A stretch of 64,000 bases of DNA from Paludibacteraceae bacterium (GTDB lineage: Bacteria; Bacteroidota; Bacteroidia; Bacteroidales; Paludibacteraceae), in assembly GCA_017527905.1 (NCBI GenBank), contig JAFXPK010000014.1:1-64000 (forward strand). The letters are read 5' to 3'. The translations under genes were made by a program, and so were the position numbers. Of the stretch, positions 8,062 through 15,399 are shown piece by piece; within the stretch, counting starts at the first letter, position 1; every line of letters begins with the position of its first letter. Below the pieces are notes generated by a model. The model was not told the DNA's origin, ran no database searches, and saw only the letters and a list, made by a program, of their open reading frames with translations.

Positions 8062-9384
8062 ATGAAAACAAATAAGTTTATCGCAATTCTCATTACAGTA
8101 TTGGTAATGGTTTGCACCTCAGCAACCGCCCAAAGACATGGTGGTCGTCAGGGCGGACAACAAAGAACGGAAATGAGAAGTGGTTCTCACAGTAATAACA
8201 ATTTTAATCAAGCACCAACGCATAGACAAAATAACCAATCATCTTTCAATGGCAGACAATCCGCTCCTAACTCAGGTATGAATAGGGGAGGCAATAGGGG
8301 TTCGCAGCACCACGATTTCGCTCAGCGTTCCGGGAACAACGGTCCTCGCCAACAGGTAAGCGCACCGGCGGCATCCAACCCTCGTCCTCAAATGTCGCAG
8401 CCATGCGCTTCGCAATCGCCTGCGGCAAGGCCGAGCAGCCCGAGCCCTCGTCAACCTCAGACATCCTCACCTCGTGGGGGAGCTCCGTCTCACAGATCTG
8501 CTAGCCCAGCTCCAGCGCCTTACCGCGCGCCAGCTGTGTCTCACGCACCGAAGGCTCCAGCACCTCACCGTGCACCGGTTCCTAATATAGGAAGAGGCAC
8601 GGCCCCTTCTCCTCACCACGCTCCGGCTCCGTCTCATCGTGCTCCAGCACCGGCTCCTCATCATGGACCAGCTCCGGCACCTCATCACAGACCGGCACTT
8701 CATCACGGACCAGCACCTCATCACGGACCTGCACCACGTGCTGCGATTCGTCCGAGGACTCTGCATCACCCTCATCCGGTGGTTGTGCCTCACGGACCGT
8801 CTCCGATCGTATACCACAATGGTAGACCTTATCGTCCGACGATGCATCCTAGAGCGTGCCACTTTATTGATTCTCACGGTGTTAGATTCTATGTCCACAA
8901 CGGACACTTCTATCGTCAACATCCGACCTTCGGATTCGAGTTGGTACACCGTCCTGTCAACCTGGTTTTGACAGCCCTGCCTTTCGCTTGTGTGACTGTC
9001 AACTTGGGAGGTGTTGATTATTGGTATGGCAATGGCGTATGGTTCTCCAAGAGAGTAGGTGGATATGTGGTGATCGAAAGACCAGTGGCGGCTGCGAGTG
9101 AAGTGTACGTTCAAGCTCTTCCTGTGGGAGCTGCGGCTGTTACAGTCAATGGCGTTACCTACTACAACTATAACGAGACTTGGTTCATGCCTTCTAGCCA
9201 AGGATATGTCATCGTTAGCAGTCCTGAAGATGATGTGGTTCTTCCGAATGCGAACATTGTCACGACGTTGCCAGAGGGCAGCAAACGTGTAGTCATCAAT
9301 AATCGCCTTTATTGGTTCGGTGGCGACACTTGGTTCCAACCCGTGACCGGAGGATATATGATCGTGGATGAACCATATAAATGA
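8062..9384 (+). CDS. Secreted His/Pro-rich DUF6515 family protein
   Basis: 440 residues. The signal peptide (about 1-23) ends in CTSATAQ. Residues about 24-120 are Gln/Asn/Arg/Gly-rich. Residues about 130-235 are a Pro/Ala/His linker with repeated APAPHH and HHGPAPHHGP units. The C-terminal half has repeated beta modules built on VNGVTYYNYNETWFM and YYGNG/YWYGNGVWF-like cores, each followed by GGYVVI or GGYMIV. That is the DUF6515 pattern of Bacteroidota surface or periplasmic proteins, of unknown function. The histidine tract could bind metal ions (inference). It has its own promoter and a terminator at 9411-9453. Confidence 0.8.
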   Translation: MKTNKFIAILITVLVMVCTSATAQRHGGRQGGQQRTEMRSGSHSNNNFNQAPTHRQNNQSSFNGRQSAPNSGMNRGGNRGSQHHDFAQRSGNNGPRQQVSAPAASNPRPQMSQPCASQSPAARPSSPSPRQPQTSSPRGGAPSHRSASPAPAPYRAPAVSHAPKAPAPHRAPVPNIGRGTAPSPHHAPAPSHRAPAPAPHHGPAPAPHHRPALHHGPAPHHGPAPRAAIRPRTLHHPHPVVVPHGPSPIVYHNGRPYRPTMHPRACHFIDSHGVRFYVHNGHFYRQHPTFGFELVHRPVNLVLTALPFACVTVNLGGVDYWYGNGVWFSKRVGGYVVIERPVAAASEVYVQALPVGAAAVTVNGVTYYNYNETWFMPSSQGYVIVSSPEDDVVLPNANIVTTLPEGSKRVVINNRLYWFGGDTWFQPVTGGYMIVDEPYK

Positions 9385-9410
9385 TCGTTTTACAGTTTAG
9401 ATGGATGGTC

Positions 9411-9453
9411 AGAGGCACTTTCCCCTTGTGGAGGAGGTGCCTCTCCCTTTTTT
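9411..9453 (+). terminator. Terminator after the DUF6515 gene
   Basis: AGAGGCAC (9411-9418) pairs with GTGCCTCT (9437-9444), followed by CCC and six T. Confidence 0.85.
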
Positions 9454-9510
9454 GACAAAATTTTCCATGTTTTTGGGATTTTTGTCCATGTGAGAATTTG
9501 GCGCAACCCA

Positions 9511-9654
9511 TATCTTTGTGGTGTTCAATGATATTAATACTTTTAGAAAACCATGTAACTTTACCTTTACGAAGAAGAACCTTACTTTTGATTGCAGTAT
9601 TTTTGGGTTATTATAGCAGAGGAGACGATGCGTTTCGGCTCCTCTGTTTTTTTT
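9511..9654 (+). ncRNA. Candidate small RNA or attenuated leader upstream of tex
   Basis: A TATCTTTG promoter box at 9511-9518 is followed 98 bases later by a strong terminator: GCAGAGGAG (9616-9624) pairs with CTCCTCTG (9639-9646) and is followed by eight T. The expected transcript is about 130 nt (roughly 9525-9654). A short frame from the ATG at 9528 (MILILLENHVTLPLRRR...) runs across the hairpin, so it could also be a leader peptide with an attenuator. The next promoter (9686-9693) would serve tex independently. No known RNA family was recognised. The -33 element is poor, so this is a prediction from signals only. Confidence 0.4.
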
Positions 9655-9685
9655 CTGGCGCAATGGCCGTTTCACTAGAATTTAC

Positions 9686-9693
9686 TACATTTG
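9686..9693 (+). promoter_or_regulatory. Putative -7 box of tex
   Basis: TACATTTG lies 20 bases before the tex ATG, so the leader would be only about 12 bases. The -33 region shows no clear TTTG. Confidence 0.5.
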
Positions 9694-9712
9694 TTACCCT
9701 AAATATCTTTAT

Positions 9713-11830
9713 ATGCAGTTTGACTCTATTATCGCCCAGACGCTGAATATCCAGCTGAAACAGGTTGCGAATACTTTGAAACTTTTGTCGGACGGGGCGA
9801 CCATCCCGTTCATCAGCCGTTACCGTAAGGAGATGACGGGCGGTCTTACCGAAGTGGATATCCAGGAAATTCAGATACAGTACGAGAAGCTTGTCGAGTT
9901 GGAGAAACGCAAGACGAGCGTCCTGAAGAGCATCGAGGAGCAGGGTAAGCTCACGCCTGAGTTGAAGAAGCGTATCGAGGCGTGTGTGACCTTGACGGAG
10001 GTCGAGGACATCTATCTTCCCTATAAGCCGAAACGTCGTACCCGAGCCGAGGTGGCGAGAAGCAAGGGATTGGAGCCTTTGGCCAAGATACTCATGTGTC
10101 AGGTGAACAATGATGTGGAGGGCAAGGCGCTGCCTTTCGTGAAAGGGGACGTGCAGGATGTGGAGGATGCTTTGCAGGGCGCGCGTGACATCATCGCGGA
10201 GTGGGTGAGCGAGCAGGAAAACGCCCGAGGACGTATCCGTAGCCTCTTCTCTCATGAGGCTGTTATCCAATCGAAGGTGGTAAAGGGTAAGGAGAAGGAG
10301 GCGGAGAAATACCGCGACTATTTCGATATGAAGGAGCCAGTCCGCCGTTGTTCTTCCCACCGTTTGCTGGCGATGCGACGAGGCGAGTCGGAGGGTTTCT
10401 TGCGGGTGGACATCTCTCCGGAGGTTGATGCCGCATTGAATAGGCTGAATCCTTTGTTCGTGAAGGGCAGGACGGAGTCTTCCAAGCAGGTTGAGATGGC
10501 GGTGGCGGATGCTTATAAGCGTTTGATCAAGCCTTCCATCGAGACGGAGTTCGCCGCCACGATGAAGGAGAAGGCGGACGACGAGGCGATCAAGGTTTTC
10601 TCGGAGAACCTGCGCCAATTGTTGCTTTCCCCTCCGTTGGGAGAGAAGCGTGTGCTGGCGATCGACCCTGGCTATCGTACGGGCTGTAAGGTGGTCTGCC
10701 TGGATGCGCAAGGCAATCTGTTGCACAATGAGACGATTTACCCGCACCCGCCGCAGAACGAGCGGGCGCAGGCGATGACGAAGATAGCCAAGTTGGTGGA
10801 GGCGTACAAAATAGAGGCGATCTCCATCGGTAATGGTACGGCCGGACGTGAGACGGAGCAGTTCATCCAGAGCATACGGTTCGACCGTAAAGTGCAGGTC
10901 TTCGTGGTGAGCGAGAGCGGTGCCTCCATCTACTCCGCTTCGGCGGTGGCGAGGGAGGAGTTCCCGAACTACGATGTGACGGTGCGTGGGGCGGTCTCCA
11001 TCGGCCGTCGTCTGATGGATCCCTTGGCGGAACTGGTGAAGATTGATGCTAAGTCTATCGGTGTGGGACAGTACCAGCATGACGTGGATCAGACGAAGCT
11101 GAAACGCTCCCTAGACCAAACGGTGGAGAATAGCGTGAACCTTGTGGGGGTGAACCTGAACACGGCTAGCAAGCACCTGCTGAATTATATTTCAGGACTT
11201 GGGCCGCAGTTGGCGCAGAACATCGTGGACTATCGAGCCGCCAACGGAGCCTTCTCTTCCCGCAAACAGTTGCTGGATGTGCCACGCCTAGGCGCCAAGG
11301 CTTTCGAGCAGTGTGCGGGCTTCCTACGTATCCCTGACGCGGAAAATCCGTTGGACAACACGGCGGTACATCCGGAGAGCTACGGTATCGTGGAGAAAAT
11401 GGCGAAGGCGTTGAAGTGCTCCGTCGCCGAACTCATTCAAAACAAGGAGCTGAAGAAGCAGTTGAACCTGAATGATTATGTGAGCGATAAGGTGGGTCTG
11501 CCTACCTTGAACGATATCATGGAGGAGCTCGACAAGCCTGGCTTGGACAGACGCAAGGCCATCAAGGTGTTTGAGTTCGACCCGACCATCCATGTGATTG
11601 AGGATGTGAAGATCGGGCAGACCTATCCGGGTATCGTCACGAACGTCACTAACTTCGGTGCTTTTGTCGATATAGGCGTGAAGGAGAATGGCTTGGTGCA
11701 TATCTCCCAGATGGCGGACCATTATGTGAGCAATCCTGCGGATGTGGTCGCCTTACACCAGCATGTGGAGGTGAAGGTGCTGGATGTGGATCTCGTCCGA
11801 AAAAGAATACAGCTGTCTATGGTCCAGTAA
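9713..11830 (+). CDS. tex: RNA-binding transcriptional accessory protein Tex
   Basis: 705 residues, near the family's usual length. Order: helical Tex N-domain (FISRYRKEMTGGLTEVDIQEI near residue 35), a YqgF/RNase H-like domain at about 315-440 (VLAIDPGYRTGCKVV), tandem helix-hairpin-helix motifs at about 485-560 (LNYISGLGPQLAQNIVDYRA), and an S1 RNA-binding domain at about 630-705 (GQTYPGIVTNVTNFGAFVDIG). Tex is a cytoplasmic nucleic-acid-binding factor related to eukaryotic Spt6, linked to transcription and to gene-expression control under stress. Its start codon is set by the MQFDSIIAQTL opening, normal for the family. Confidence 0.96.
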   Translation: MQFDSIIAQTLNIQLKQVANTLKLLSDGATIPFISRYRKEMTGGLTEVDIQEIQIQYEKLVELEKRKTSVLKSIEEQGKLTPELKKRIEACVTLTEVEDIYLPYKPKRRTRAEVARSKGLEPLAKILMCQVNNDVEGKALPFVKGDVQDVEDALQGARDIIAEWVSEQENARGRIRSLFSHEAVIQSKVVKGKEKEAEKYRDYFDMKEPVRRCSSHRLLAMRRGESEGFLRVDISPEVDAALNRLNPLFVKGRTESSKQVEMAVADAYKRLIKPSIETEFAATMKEKADDEAIKVFSENLRQLLLSPPLGEKRVLAIDPGYRTGCKVVCLDAQGNLLHNETIYPHPPQNERAQAMTKIAKLVEAYKIEAISIGNGTAGRETEQFIQSIRFDRKVQVFVVSESGASIYSASAVAREEFPNYDVTVRGAVSIGRRLMDPLAELVKIDAKSIGVGQYQHDVDQTKLKRSLDQTVENSVNLVGVNLNTASKHLLNYISGLGPQLAQNIVDYRAANGAFSSRKQLLDVPRLGAKAFEQCAGFLRIPDAENPLDNTAVHPESYGIVEKMAKALKCSVAELIQNKELKKQLNLNDYVSDKVGLPTLNDIMEELDKPGLDRRKAIKVFEFDPTIHVIEDVKIGQTYPGIVTNVTNFGAFVDIGVKENGLVHISQMADHYVSNPADVVALHQHVEVKVLDVDLVRKRIQLSMVQ

Positions 11831-11852
11831 GTGTTCAGGGGGATCTTTTCAT

Positions 11853-11902
11853 AAAAAAAACGTACTTGGATTCATACATTGCGTATGAGGGGTCCAAGTA
11901 CG
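11853..11902 (-). terminator. Minus-strand terminator with a long perfect stem
   Basis: CGTACTTGGA (11861-11870) and TCCAAGTACG (11893-11902) are perfect inverted repeats, with an inner CATAC/GTATG pair. Read on the minus strand the hairpin is followed by eight T (11860-11853). It would end transcripts from the WG-repeat/Fic unit, although it lies about 290 bases past that stop codon. Bases 11903-12188 are AT-rich and hold no gene I can support. Confidence 0.65.
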
Positions 11903-12188
11903 GTTGGATCTTAAATGGAGAGACGAAATGAAGTCAGTTAATAAAATATCGCTTAAAGTGCTCCGGTTATTTGGGATATTTCTTTTGTTCTAGACAAAGT
12001 TGTATAGGCCAATACCAATCGGGTATTCGTGATCGTTGTGAAGAATCTTATACTGTATATAATAGATTCAGTGGAAAAATAACTCCCGAATATTTTATAG
12101 GAAACAGATGCGTTTCAGATAAGACAGGAAGCACAAATGATACTGTTTTGTTAAGCCTTTGGATCCCTACGACCACTCTTTTTGCCGA

Positions 12189-13412
12189 TCACTCGAAAAC
12201 GTCAGCCTCCTTAAACTGTGGTTCGATGACGATTTTGCCGGTTGTGTCTATGTAGCCCCATTGCCGGTGCTCGTAGTCGCCAATCATCACGGGAGCCAAA
12301 CCTTTCCCGTTGAAATGGTAGGCATCGTCAAATTGCGGGGAAATCACTAGTTTGCCCGTAGCGTCCATATAGCCCCACTTTTGGCCTATTTTTACAGGGG
12401 TGAGACCCTCTCCGTCAAACCCCATGTCATCGAATTGGGGAGCGATAACGATTTTTCCTGTTCTGTCAATAAATCCCCACTTCCCATTCGATTCCGTCTT
12501 TATGGGTGCAAGTCCGTTTCCCCTGAAACATACAGCCTGTTCAAACTGAGGAGTGATCACCATATTCCCTGACGTATTGATATAGCCGCTTTTGCGACTT
12601 TCGTCATCAAGTATCACTCTGGCAAGACCGAAGGCAAAGTCGTCAGCATAGTCGAATTGCGGTTCGACGACAATTCTTCCTGTGGTGTCCATGTATCCCC
12701 ATTTGTCGCCTAATTTCACAGGTGCGAGACCATCCTTGGTAAAATACTCCGCATTGTCAAATTGCGGTTCCCCCACAAACTTTCCTGAGGCATCGATAAA
12801 TCCCCACTTGTCATTCACTTCCACGCGCGCAATGCCATATTGGAAATCTTCGGCCCACTCAAACTGAGGCTCTATGACGAATTTTCCCGTGACGTCGATG
12901 TACCCCCATTTGCCGTTTCCGCCTTCACCGACATTTACTGCGGCGAGACCATTCTCTGCGAAACTGCGTGCTTCGTAAAACTGAGGCTTGATGACTATTT
13001 TCCCTGTGGTATCAATGTAGCCATATTTGCAATTCGTGTCATCCTTAATTCCCACAGGCGCGAGACCCAGCGCAAAATCGTATGGTTTGTCGTAATCATC
13101 GACGTAGGCAATGAACTTAGGCGCTATGATGAATTTCCCTGTGCAGTCTATCCATCCAGTCATTCCGTCATTTTTCACAAGCGCAAGACCATATTCGTTG
13201 AAGGCGTGGGCCTCGTCGAATTGTGGCTCCACAACAAATTTACCTGCCGTATTTATGTAGCCCCATTTTTCTCCTATTTGCGCTACCGCCAATGGTTCTG
13301 TTTTCGGGGTGATTGCCGGGCTGCAATCAACTGTTTGTTTTGGGAAATTGCACCCTGCGAATGCACATAGGTGCATTATGCTGATGAAAAAGATGCTTAC
13401 GAATTTGTTCAT
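12189..13412 (-). CDS. WG-repeat lipoprotein
   Basis: 407 residues. The signal ends in LCAFAGC, a lipobox. The rest is a run of about nine tandem WG (KWGYI) repeats of roughly 35-40 residues, with the pattern GKWGYIDxTGKxVIxPQFDxAxxFxxGLAPV. WG repeats are thought to form beta-propeller or solenoid surfaces for binding; no enzyme activity is established. The ATG overlaps the stop of the upstream Fic gene by four bases (ATGA type), so the two are translationally coupled. A surface lipoprotein coupled to a cytoplasmic Fic enzyme is an odd pairing. The region is AT-richer by eye than its neighbours. Confidence 0.9.
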   Translation of the reverse strand: MNKFVSIFFISIMHLCAFAGCNFPKQTVDCSPAITPKTEPLAVAQIGEKWGYINTAGKFVVEPQFDEAHAFNEYGLALVKNDGMTGWIDCTGKFIIAPKFIAYVDDYDKPYDFALGLAPVGIKDDTNCKYGYIDTTGKIVIKPQFYEARSFAENGLAAVNVGEGGNGKWGYIDVTGKFVIEPQFEWAEDFQYGIARVEVNDKWGFIDASGKFVGEPQFDNAEYFTKDGLAPVKLGDKWGYMDTTGRIVVEPQFDYADDFAFGLARVILDDESRKSGYINTSGNMVITPQFEQAVCFRGNGLAPIKTESNGKWGFIDRTGKIVIAPQFDDMGFDGEGLTPVKIGQKWGYMDATGKLVISPQFDDAYHFNGKGLAPVMIGDYEHRQWGYIDTTGKIVIEPQFKEADVFE

Positions 13413-14284
13413 ATTCTAAAATACTCCATTAGTTTCTTATATTCGTCTTGTGCGGTCAAGCAGGTGTCACGCAAATAGCCATTTACCTGTCCCCAGCTTT
13501 GCAGACCGCGATAATAGAACATACGTAGTTCTTCCGTTATGATAAATGGCTCGATGTTGTTTTGCAGACATTGCCAAAACATAAGCAATCGTCCCACACG
13601 ACCGTTCCCGTCCTGAAACGGGTGTATGCGTTCAAATTGCACGTGGAAATCAAGGATGTCGTCGAATGTGATTGTTTTGTTCGCATTGTATGCGGCAAGC
13701 AAAGCCTTCATCCGTTTGTGCACGTCTTGTGGTAACGCAGTTTCTTCTCCGCCCACTTCGTTTGGCAACCGTTTGTAATCGCCTACGGCAAACCATGATT
13801 TTAGGCTGTCGGAGGTGTTGTGCTTCAGCATCGAATGCAGTTGTTTCACATGTGGCTCCGTTATTTTTTCGGTGGCGTGGTCAATGATGTAATCGATGCA
13901 ACGGAAATGGTTGACCGTCTCCAAGATATCGTCAATACGTGTGCTTTCGGTGGTTACGCCAAGTGTGTTCGTCTCAAAGATATAACGGGTCTGTTCTTTC
14001 GTCAGGCGGCTCCCCTCTATATGGTTGGAGTTATATGTCAAATCAATCTGCGTGCGGTGATAGATGCCGCCTTTCAGCCTGCACTCCTTCTCTTGGCGCA
14101 GACGTTCAAGCAAGGGAGAAATCTTCCGCTTTTTCTTTTGGGGCAATACGGCATCGGCAGGTATATTCCATGTTTTCCCCGAAAGGAAAGCTCCCTCTAT
14201 TTTGCCGACAGCGCAGTAATTACGGGCTGTTCGCTCGCTGATGCCATGCTTCTCGGCAAACTGATTGACTGAAATATATTCCAT
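13409..14284 (-). CDS. Fic family adenylyltransferase with N-terminal HTH (class II)
   Basis: 291 residues. Residues 1-48 form a helix-turn-helix of the MerR/excisionase kind (VNQFAEKHGISERTARNYCA). Residues 86-91, SNHIEG, match the class II inhibitory helix motif (S/T)xxxE(G/N). The Fic core holds HPFQDGNGRVGR at 221-232 with every catalytic residue present, so it should transfer AMP (or another nucleotide) to a target protein when the inhibitory helix is released. The target is unknown. The HTH suggests DNA binding and autoregulation, and two TATCGGCAAG sites flank its promoter (14287-14347). Its stop codon overlaps the WG-repeat gene start. Confidence 0.93.
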   Translation of the reverse strand: MEYISVNQFAEKHGISERTARNYCAVGKIEGAFLSGKTWNIPADAVLPQKKKRKISPLLERLRQEKECRLKGGIYHRTQIDLTYNSNHIEGSRLTKEQTRYIFETNTLGVTTESTRIDDILETVNHFRCIDYIIDHATEKITEPHVKQLHSMLKHNTSDSLKSWFAVGDYKRLPNEVGGEETALPQDVHKRMKALLAAYNANKTITFDDILDFHVQFERIHPFQDGNGRVGRLLMFWQCLQNNIEPFIITEELRMFYYRGLQSWGQVNGYLRDTCLTAQDEYKKLMEYFRI

Positions 14285-14286
14285 AC

Positions 14287-14347
14287 TATCGGCAAGTTTT
14301 TATGAAAAACGATGTAAATATAGTAAAAATTTGCCTGTATCGGCAAG
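14287..14347 (-). promoter_or_regulatory. Promoter and twin operator-like sites of the fic/WG unit
   Basis: TATCGGCAAG occurs exactly twice, at 14287-14296 and 14338-14347 (51 bases apart, about five helical turns). The distal copy is part of a dyad, TTGCC-tgtatc-GGCAA (14331-14346). On the minus strand its CTTG is a plausible -33 element, 21 bases from TATATTTA (14322-14315), a near-consensus -7 box. The proximal copy sits directly before the fic ATG. The arrangement suggests autorepression by the HTH of the Fic protein, which is inference. Confidence 0.55.
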
Positions 14348-14370
14348 AAATCGCAGGGTATCTTTCCCCT

Positions 14371-15207
14371 TCACTCTGCGCAAATGAACTCGTCAAGATG
14401 TGTTTGCTTACTACTGTCGCCATCCACACATATAGTTGTCTGATATCTCTCCAATCCTGTCCAGTGAGAGACATCGCAATAAGTCTTGCCCCCTGAAGAA
14501 TAAAAATGGAGGCGTATGAGCATGCCGTACCATCCTCTGATCTTGAAAAAACCGTATGTTTCATAACATGATTCATGTTTCATGAGAAAGCGATGTTCGC
14601 CATATTCGTCACGTATCATGAAGATGGATCCATTACCGGTGTACACTTTCCGCCTCTCATATCCGCAGCACAAATCGGTTTGCTGATACAAATCGATCTT
14701 CAACTCTTTCTTTAGCGTTTCATCCCCGGTGACCCAAACAACATTGCATGGCACGAAATAGATTATGCATATCATTGATAGGGGAAGCAGGGTCGCACAA
14801 AGTGTCACTACTATGCTTTGTTTCGTATTCAATCTTGCCAAATACTTGACAGAGAATGCCACTATTGCGGAAAAGAGCAATATGCTTGTTTTATAAGGAG
14901 TATCACTATAACCAGGTAGAAGATAAAGAACAAAGATCATTAGGGAGGTGCATGAGACGATAATTGATGGTTTGAGCTTGTTACGGAAGTAACCTGCGGA
15001 GATAAAATTGCCAACAACGATAAGAAGTGAAATTAGGACGATGGAACATCTGTACATTATTCCCCAGCCTATATCTCCACTTCTAGGGAATAATCTCCCC
15101 AAAATATACAATGCGAATTCACATATCGCCACATAGGTTATGATTTGGATCACGCTCACAACCAATGTTTTTGCCGCTGAAACTATTTTTTGTTTGTCTA
15201 TTTGCAT
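14371..15207 (-). CDS. Orphan integral membrane protein
   Basis: 278 residues, not recognised. There are four or five membrane helices in the first about 150 residues (VVSVIQIITYVAICEFALYI, IVLISLLIVVGNFI, IIVSCTSLMIFVLYLL, then ILLFSAIVAFSVKYL and IVVTLCATLLPLSMICIIYF). A soluble C-terminal domain of about 125 residues follows, containing six or seven cysteines (including CCGYERRK and SCYET). A minus-strand TATATTTG box (15264-15257) may be its -7 element. It ends 87 bases upstream of the fic ATG and may belong to the same AT-rich accessory patch. Confidence 0.6.
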   Translation of the reverse strand: MQIDKQKIVSAAKTLVVSVIQIITYVAICEFALYILGRLFPRSGDIGWGIMYRCSIVLISLLIVVGNFISAGYFRNKLKPSIIVSCTSLMIFVLYLLPGYSDTPYKTSILLFSAIVAFSVKYLARLNTKQSIVVTLCATLLPLSMICIIYFVPCNVVWVTGDETLKKELKIDLYQQTDLCCGYERRKVYTGNGSIFMIRDEYGEHRFLMKHESCYETYGFFKIRGWYGMLIRLHFYSSGGKTYCDVSHWTGLERYQTTICVDGDSSKQTHLDEFICAE

Positions 15208-15288
15208 CGTATTCTAAAAACCTTAGTATCCATTGTATTTGTGTATATACAATTCGCAAATATATATGTTTTTTATTATGATGGATTC

Positions 15289-15334
15289 AAAAAAAGGGTG
15301 CAGGCACGTTCTGTATGAACTATGCATGCACCCT
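15289..15334 (-). terminator. Terminator of clpB
   Basis: GGGTGCA (15296-15302) pairs with TGCACCC (15327-15333). On the minus strand the stem is followed by a run of seven T. It lies 66 bases past the clpB stop codon. Confidence 0.85.
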
Positions 15335-15399
15335 CATATCGGGTAAGCGTATTGCTTATTGATTCATAAACTCTTGCGGTTTGAAGCGTTGCCCGCAGG

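Noticed and set aside
9611..11080. Long minus-strand frame (489 residues) inside tex
   Set aside because: It is the antisense of a clear Tex protein, has low-complexity His/Leu/Arg composition and no start context.
11971..12255. Small plus-strand frame (94 residues) between tex and the WG gene
   Set aside because: No family resemblance, overlaps the WG gene end on the opposite strand, no promoter box.
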